The notes under the pieces were generated by a model. That model made no database searches. It was not told the DNA's origin and worked only from the letters and a program-made list of their open reading frames with translations. The translations under genes and the position numbers were made by a program. From Rhodocollybia butyracea (taxonomy: Eukaryota > Basidiomycota > Agaricomycetes > Agaricales > Omphalotaceae): DNA of 64,000 nucleotides. Shown here in pieces: positions 59,413 through 64,000 of this stretch. The DNA lies in contig JADNRY010000084.1 of assembly GCA_015501585.1 (NCBI GenBank), positions 62,001-126,000 of the forward strand. Direction: 5' to 3'. Each line of letters opens with the position of its first letter. The stretch's first letter is position 1.

Positions 59413-60220
59413 CACTGAAAAGGGGATATTTTTATTCCCCCTAGTCAAGGTAATACACACCCCAGAAAGGGGGTATTTTTATTCCCCTCAGTCAAGGTAA
59501 TATGCACATCAGAAAGAGGGTATTTTTATTCCCCCTAGTTGAGGTAATATGCACCTCAGAAAGGGGATATTGTTATTCCCCCTAGTGGAGGTAACATTTT
59601 TATTCCCCTCAGTCAAGGTAATACGCACCTCAGAAAGGGGGTATTTTTATTCCCCCCAGTCAAGGTAATACGCACCTCAGAAAGGGGATATTGTTATTCC
59701 CCTCAGTCAAGGTAATACGCACATCAGAAAGAGGGTATTTTTATTCCCCCTAGTTGAGGTAATACGCACCTCAGAAAGGGGATATTGTTATTCCCCCTAG
59801 TGAAGGTAACACACCTCAGAAAGGGGATATTTTTATTCCCCCTAGTCAAGGTAATACACACCTCAGAAAGGGGGTATTTTTATTTCCCCTAGTCAAGGTA
59901 ATACGCACCTCAGAAAGGGGGTATTTTTATTCCCCCTAGTCAAGGTAATACGGACCTCAGAAAGGGGGTATTTTTATTCCCCCTAGTCGAGGTAATACGC
60001 ACCTCAGAAAGGGGGTATTTTTATTCCCCCTAGTTGAGGTAATACGCACTTCAGAAAGGCGGTATTTTTATTCCCCCTAGTCAAGGTAATACGCACCTCA
60101 GAAAGGGCATATTTTTATTCCCCCTAGTCAAGGTAATACGCACCTCAGAAAGGGGGTATTTTTATTCCCCCTAGTCAAGGTAATACACACCTCAGAAAGG
60201 GGGTATTTTTATTCCCCCAG
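59413..60220. repeat. Right subterminal array, about 17 copies, inverted relative to the left
   Basis: Unit core: AATACGCACCTCAGAAAGGG, then GGTATTTTTATTCCCCC and TAGTCAAGGT, the reverse complement of the left-array unit. The copies are more diverged than on the left (TTGAGG, GTGGAGG and GATATTG variants). Confidence 0.95.
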
Positions 60221-60746
60221 TACTTGCAACACAGTAGCTTACTGGCCTTAGTAAATTACTCCCCAGAGTAACTACTGGGGGTATTTATATGGTACAACTG
60301 AACCGGCTGAATGATGTAAGAGAAGTGGGGGGGACGAATACCCGGTATGTCCAGCAGTCTGATCAAATTAATGATTTGCGATCAACGTATAACATCGGAG
60401 TAGCATCGGAATAGTGCTGGGCATGTAGGCGTACATGTGACAACATCCTAGAAACATAAGGGAGTGGAGAAATAATAGCTCAAAGCCATAAGTGTAACAC
60501 AAGTACAATAATAAAGAGAACAAGAGGTGAATAGGGCAAGTGTAGTAAGGGACAAGTAAGTAGTAAGTAATAGTAAGTAATAGAAGTGAGACAAAATATA
60601 CTGTAGGTAAAGAGTGATTTAATAATGGGGAATGAAGTGGTACAGTACAAACTAGCATATAAGTGAACATTGAAGTAAACTAATAGTAAATGTAACAAGT
60701 GGAGTACTAGCTACCGCTAGGGCAGCTAGCACTACCACAACACTTG

Positions 60747-61255
60747 AGTAGATCTTCCAAAGCATCAACTACTCTGAAAATAGTTGGCTATGGCAAAGCT
60801 CAGAAATCCTTTATACACGAAGGAAAGACAATCATAATCACCTTCAAAGAGGCGTTCCATTCCCCTTCTGTAACCTCAGACCTCATCTCTATCTCCAAAC
60901 TGTGCGATAAAGGGATGACCACTGTTTTCGGTAAAGAATCAGTCAAGTTCTTCTCTGAGGATGGAACACATATCCTGATGGGCCTCAGACATGGTGGCCT
61001 GTACCGCTTGCAAGAGAAGAAGACTTCAGTGTTGGTGGTGAAGTCCAGGACCCTGGATAAGCCAGTGGATATTGAGGGATGGCACAGACGATTTGGCCAT
61101 GCAGGTATAACAAGAATTCGCCTTGCACTAGAGAGAAATTTGCTGAATGGACTCAAAGTGGTAGGAGATCTGAACAGTAAACCGCCCGAGTGTGATCCGT
61201 GCCATATTGGTCAAGCCAAACAAAGGGCCTTCGATGGGAAGACAGACACCCGATG
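60747..61255 (+). pseudogene. Copia GAG-pre-integrase segment
   Basis: Continues the copia polyprotein after the second insertion: KIVGYGKAQKSFIHEGK, VTSDLISISKLCDKGMTTVF and GLYRLQEKKT. Then EGWHRRFGHAGITRIRLALE and CDPCHIGQAKQRAF, the HHCC-like zinc region before integrase (pre-integrase domain). The frame is open until the third insertion. Confidence 0.88.
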
Positions 61256-61265
61256 CAGCTGTACT

Positions 61266-63006
61266 ATTTAAATACCCCCAGTAGTTACTGTGGGGATTAT
61301 TTAAATAAACCCAGTAAGCTACAGTCTCCCAAATGTTACAGGGGGATATTAAATATGCTCCCTGGTTCACTGGTTCGCATTTGATGGGGTCATGTGACCA
61401 GGTTTTGCAGAATTGGGCAGCTGCACGAAAATGGGTGGTTTATGGGCACATTATGGATATTTCTGGGGTGGTAGCTAGCCCAAAAAAGGCTATAGGTAAT
61501 GTATTAATATTTGAGCACTGTACCTCGACGTATGGGGTAGCGTAATGGGTCGGATTGAATGAAAAGATTTAGATTACCTTCAGTCAAAGTTGTACATCAC
61601 TGCCTAATTGGGAATGCCAGCAAAGCGGCCTAAAAGCCTGGTTGTACAGCAGATATCCTTGCTAATAAAATCGCATTTTTTGACAGAATCCATACAGATC
61701 AGGGAATACCATTGCTTCAGGTCCTGCATAAATTGTTCTTGCATATGGCAAAGACTAATACCATGTGTTACAGTCTATATACGACGTCCTAGCCCCCTGG
61801 ACACTCTCAAGGCTCCAGTATTCCATGCTAATTCCTCAAAAAATCGAGTTTTGAGGCAAAATCTATAAAGATCAGTACATACCATCGCCTCTGGCGCCAT
61901 ATCAATGGTTCTTGGACACGGATCGAGTGCATACCATGTAGGACAGTATACCTACCGAGTCCCGAGGTCCTACCTGCACTTAGACACTCACTATTAGTAT
62001 TTAATTCCTCAAAAATGCGAATTTTGATGGTTACTCACCATTGATCACTCCATGTACATCCTCCTGCCCACATATTGCCAGATATAACACCTGGAGGGTG
62101 TACCTAGTATACTACAGTACTCAGAGATGTATTCCTGACCTCAGACCTTGAGAGGCCATGCCATTACTGAGCCCAACTTCGACTTAACACCACCTGTATG
62201 TAATCATATATTTCCCTATTTGGACATACAGCTTTGACCTCCTCCGGCCTAGAACTGCCAATTACAGCTAATTCCTTCCACAGAATGCTCTGATTCCGCT
62301 TTAGGCACATATATATTATGCAGAGACCATGCCTGTACCACTAGTATATTGAACATCCCTAGTTTTATTTCGATTTTTCACAGCACAGCCACCGCTCCAA
62401 ACATCGAAGCAGGGCCACTATTATCGCATATACCTGCTCTAATCTCGCATTAGGTACCTACAGTACATCTATACATGCTATCTAGACTGCTATTAGGTAG
62501 AATATCCATGCACAAGCAAGCTTTTAGGCCGCTTTGCTGGCATTCTAAATATGGTAATAAAACAGCTTTGACCGCCGCTCTGGCTGTAATTTCGCTTCAG
62601 GGACCTCTTATATATCTATAGACACTATGTACATCCTTATTAGCAAGGATATCTGCTGTACAACCAGGCTTTTAGGCCGCTTTGCTGGCATTCCCAATTA
62701 GGCAGTGATGTACAACTTTGACTGAAGGTAATCTAAATCTTTTCATTCAATCCGACCCATTACGCTACCCCATACGTCGAGGTACAGTGCTCAAATATGA
62801 ATACATTACCTATAGCCTTTTTTGGGCTAGCTACCACCCCAGAAATATCCATAATGGGCCCATAAACCACCCATTTTCATGCAGCTGCCCAATTTTGCAA
62901 AACCTGGTCACATGACCCCATCAAATGCGAACCAGTGAACCAGGGAGCATATTTAATATCCCCCTGTAACATTTGGGAGACTGTAGCTTACTGGGTTTAT
63001 TTAAAT
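61266..63006. mobile_element. Non-autonomous long-inverted-repeat element related to the KDZ ends
   Basis: Left arm (61266-61667) and right arm (62638-63006) are inverted copies of about 370-400 bp with few differences. The outer left 60 bases align with the terminal repeat of the KDZ element (ATTTAAATACCCCCAGTAGTTACTGTGGGG, CCCAGTAAGCTAC). The right arm lacks about 32 of these bases, probably a deletion between two ATTTAAAT copies. The interior of about 970 bp has no coding. A GGCATTC/GGCCGCTTTGCTGG block occurs a third time at 62525-62560. Confidence 0.85.
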
Positions 63007-63013
63007 AGTACAG

Positions 63014-64000
63014 CTGCATCAGGTGAGACAGAGGTGGAGTTGAGGATACTCAAGAGAATTCACATCGACTTGACAGGACCAATGCACACTCATGCATTGG
63101 GCGGCTTCTTTTACTTGGCAATGCCTATCGTGGATGGGTGTTCATTGATGACGAGAGATTTCTACCTTATGAATAAAGACTCTGTGTCCACGCTAGCGGC
63201 TCTGGAAAAGTATAAGGCCCTTGCCGAGAATGAGACAGGGAAGAAGTTGTTATATGTCTGCATTGATGGAGGAAAGGAATTCAGCAGTGGACCGTGGCTG
63301 AAATGGGCAGAGGTAAATGGCATTAAGCTTGAAGTCACTCCAGCGTACTTGTCAGTGGCGAATGGGATAGTAGAACGGAAACACGGCATTACCTTTGACC
63401 ATGTTTGCACAATCCTCTATGAATCCAGACTTCCTCCTTATCTTTGGACCTATGCATGTGCGTATATTGTGTACACGGAAAATCTTCTTCCTGTGGCTAG
63501 GACTGGCTATAAGATTCTGGCTGAGCTCTGGTATGGGAAGAAAATGGATATAGCGCACCTTCGCCCTTGGGGAGCCATTGCTTGGGGAACAATAGTTGAC
63601 GGAACACCTGGAAAACTGGATCCAAGAGGTTTCTCGGGCTGGATGATTGGCTATGGGGAGAGGGGCTTATATTTGCTATACTTGTCTTCGGGTCGTGTGG
63701 TTACTAGCAGAGATGTCTCTTTCAACAAGAGGGTACATATTCCTTTGACCTCAGTTGCAGGGGAGAGGGGAGACAAGAGCGATGGAGAAGTTGAAGAAGG
63801 AAATCAACAACTCAATGGTGTCAATACAACTGATGCCGATGGAAACTCTGAATCCATGATCTCCAATAACTTAAAGGTACCAGATCAGACCCTTATGCCA
63901 CAGCCACCGCAACTTTGCCACTCTTCTCGCAATAGAACTCTGTCTGCAATAGCAAAGGCCAGCCTTGAATCTGAAGGTAGAGGTAGAGAGAGAGAAAGCA
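63014..64000 (+). CDS. Copia integrase, partial, continues past the window
   Basis: Open frame to the end of the window. SGETEVELRILKRIHIDLTGPM opens the rve catalytic core. The DDE triad is visible as HIDLTGP (Asp), YVCIDGGKEFSSG (Asp) and NGIVERKHG (Glu). PPYLWTYACAYIVYTENLLP, ELWYGKKMDIAHLRPWGAIAWG and FSGWMIGYGERGLYLLYL are characteristic of copia integrases. A linker with Ser/Glu-rich sequence leads toward the reverse transcriptase. This segment has no visible lesion. Confidence 0.85.

Larger units (their letters stand above)
53000..60290 (-). mobile_element. KDZ DNA transposon with inverted terminal repeat arrays
   Basis: The first approximately 70 bases (ATATAAATACCC, AGTAGTTACTCTGGGG, CAGTA, CTACTGTG-like) match the inverse of the last 70 at about 85 percent by eye. 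Inside each end lies a tandem array of the same approximately 47-bp unit in opposite orientation (53069-55530 and 59413-60220). The middle carries a KDZ transposase on the minus strand. No target duplication is evident at these ends. Confidence 0.8.
52205..60746. mobile_element. Second insertion: LTR-like sequence split by the KDZ transposon
   Basis: The copia protease frame breaks at about 52205 and the pre-integrase frame resumes at 60747 (SRSSKASTTLKIVGYG). The left flank of about 790 bp (52205-52999) and the right flank of about 450 bp (60291-60746) are non-coding. On the minus strand the right end reads TGTTGTGGTAGTGC, like an LTR start. They could be one solo LTR interrupted by the KDZ element, but no clean target duplication is visible. 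Confidence 0.5.
46420..64000 (+). mobile_element. Ty1/copia retrotransposon, nested and decayed, running off the window
   Basis: The parts appear in copia order on the plus strand: putative 5' LTR (46420-46846), gag (46890-47659), CCHC knuckle and protease (51873-52200), pre-integrase (60747-61255) and integrase (63014-64000). Integrase before reverse transcriptase is the copia arrangement. RT/RNase H would lie beyond the window. Three foreign blocks interrupt it: 47660-51867, about 52205-60746 and 61266-63006. Frameshifts in gag and before the protease mean the copy is inactive. Confidence 0.88.

Noticed and set aside
53069..60220. CRISPR-like repeat array
   Set aside because: Units are contiguous with no unique spacers, and the sequence is eukaryotic and part of a transposon.

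Overview
The window is a piece of a filamentous basidiomycete (Agaricomycetes-type) nuclear genome. Genes are dense and broken by many short (about 45-70 bp) GT-AG introns. Recognisable fungal proteins include a Rom2-like DH-PH-CNH RhoGEF, APC8, Snu66/SART1, Sqt1, a Ser-rich GPI protein and a Kyakuja-Dileera-Zisupton (KDZ) transposase. There is an intron-containing tRNA-Ile. No bacterial-style operons are seen, and strand and spacing vary freely. Several gene pairs are divergent with very short shared promoters (RNase H2A/APC8, complex I subunit/SART1, amidase/RMND1-like).

Layout. 1-12.4 kb: 3' end of an unrecognised basic protein, a small palindromic MITE, a GH13 alpha-amylase, an amidase (minus strand), an RMND1/DUF155 mitochondrial protein, a block of minisatellite and degenerate direct repeats, and an Sqt1/AAMP WD40 protein (minus strand). 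12.7-18.8 kb: a head-to-tail array of three PDI-D type protein disulfide isomerase paralogues. Only the middle copy keeps both CGHC active sites. 20-45 kb: a TDP2-like phosphodiesterase, a GPI-anchored secreted protein, an MFS sugar transporter, a small complex I subunit, Snu66/SART1, RNase H2A, APC8, a RhoGEF, a kinase-like gene with an upstream decayed partial copy, a 7-TM-like membrane protein, tRNA-Ile, a PfkB sugar kinase and an F-box/zinc protein.

46.4-64 kb is a nest of transposons. A Ty1/copia element on the plus strand (LTR, gag, protease, pre-integrase, integrase running off the window) is split by three insertions. The first is a gag-only LTR retrotransposon on the minus strand (47660-51867), which itself carries a solo LTR. 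Both have exact 5-bp target duplications, and removing the outer one restores the copia frame. The second is a LTR-like block split by a KDZ DNA transposon. That element has terminal arrays of an approximately 47-bp repeat in inverted orientation, and its transposase gene is split by a 766-bp MITE with an 8-bp duplication. The third is a coding-free long-inverted-repeat element whose tip matches the KDZ terminal repeat.

The most unusual signal is in the gag-only retrotransposon. Its LTRs, its coding region and its 3' non-coding part are packed with short, mutually unrelated perfect hairpins (stems about 5-10 bp, loops about 2-7 nt), in places every 20-50 bases. I know of no named element family with this property. 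The tandem PDI array with stepwise loss of catalytic cysteines, each copy carrying a 13-nt microexon in the active site, is the second most interesting region.
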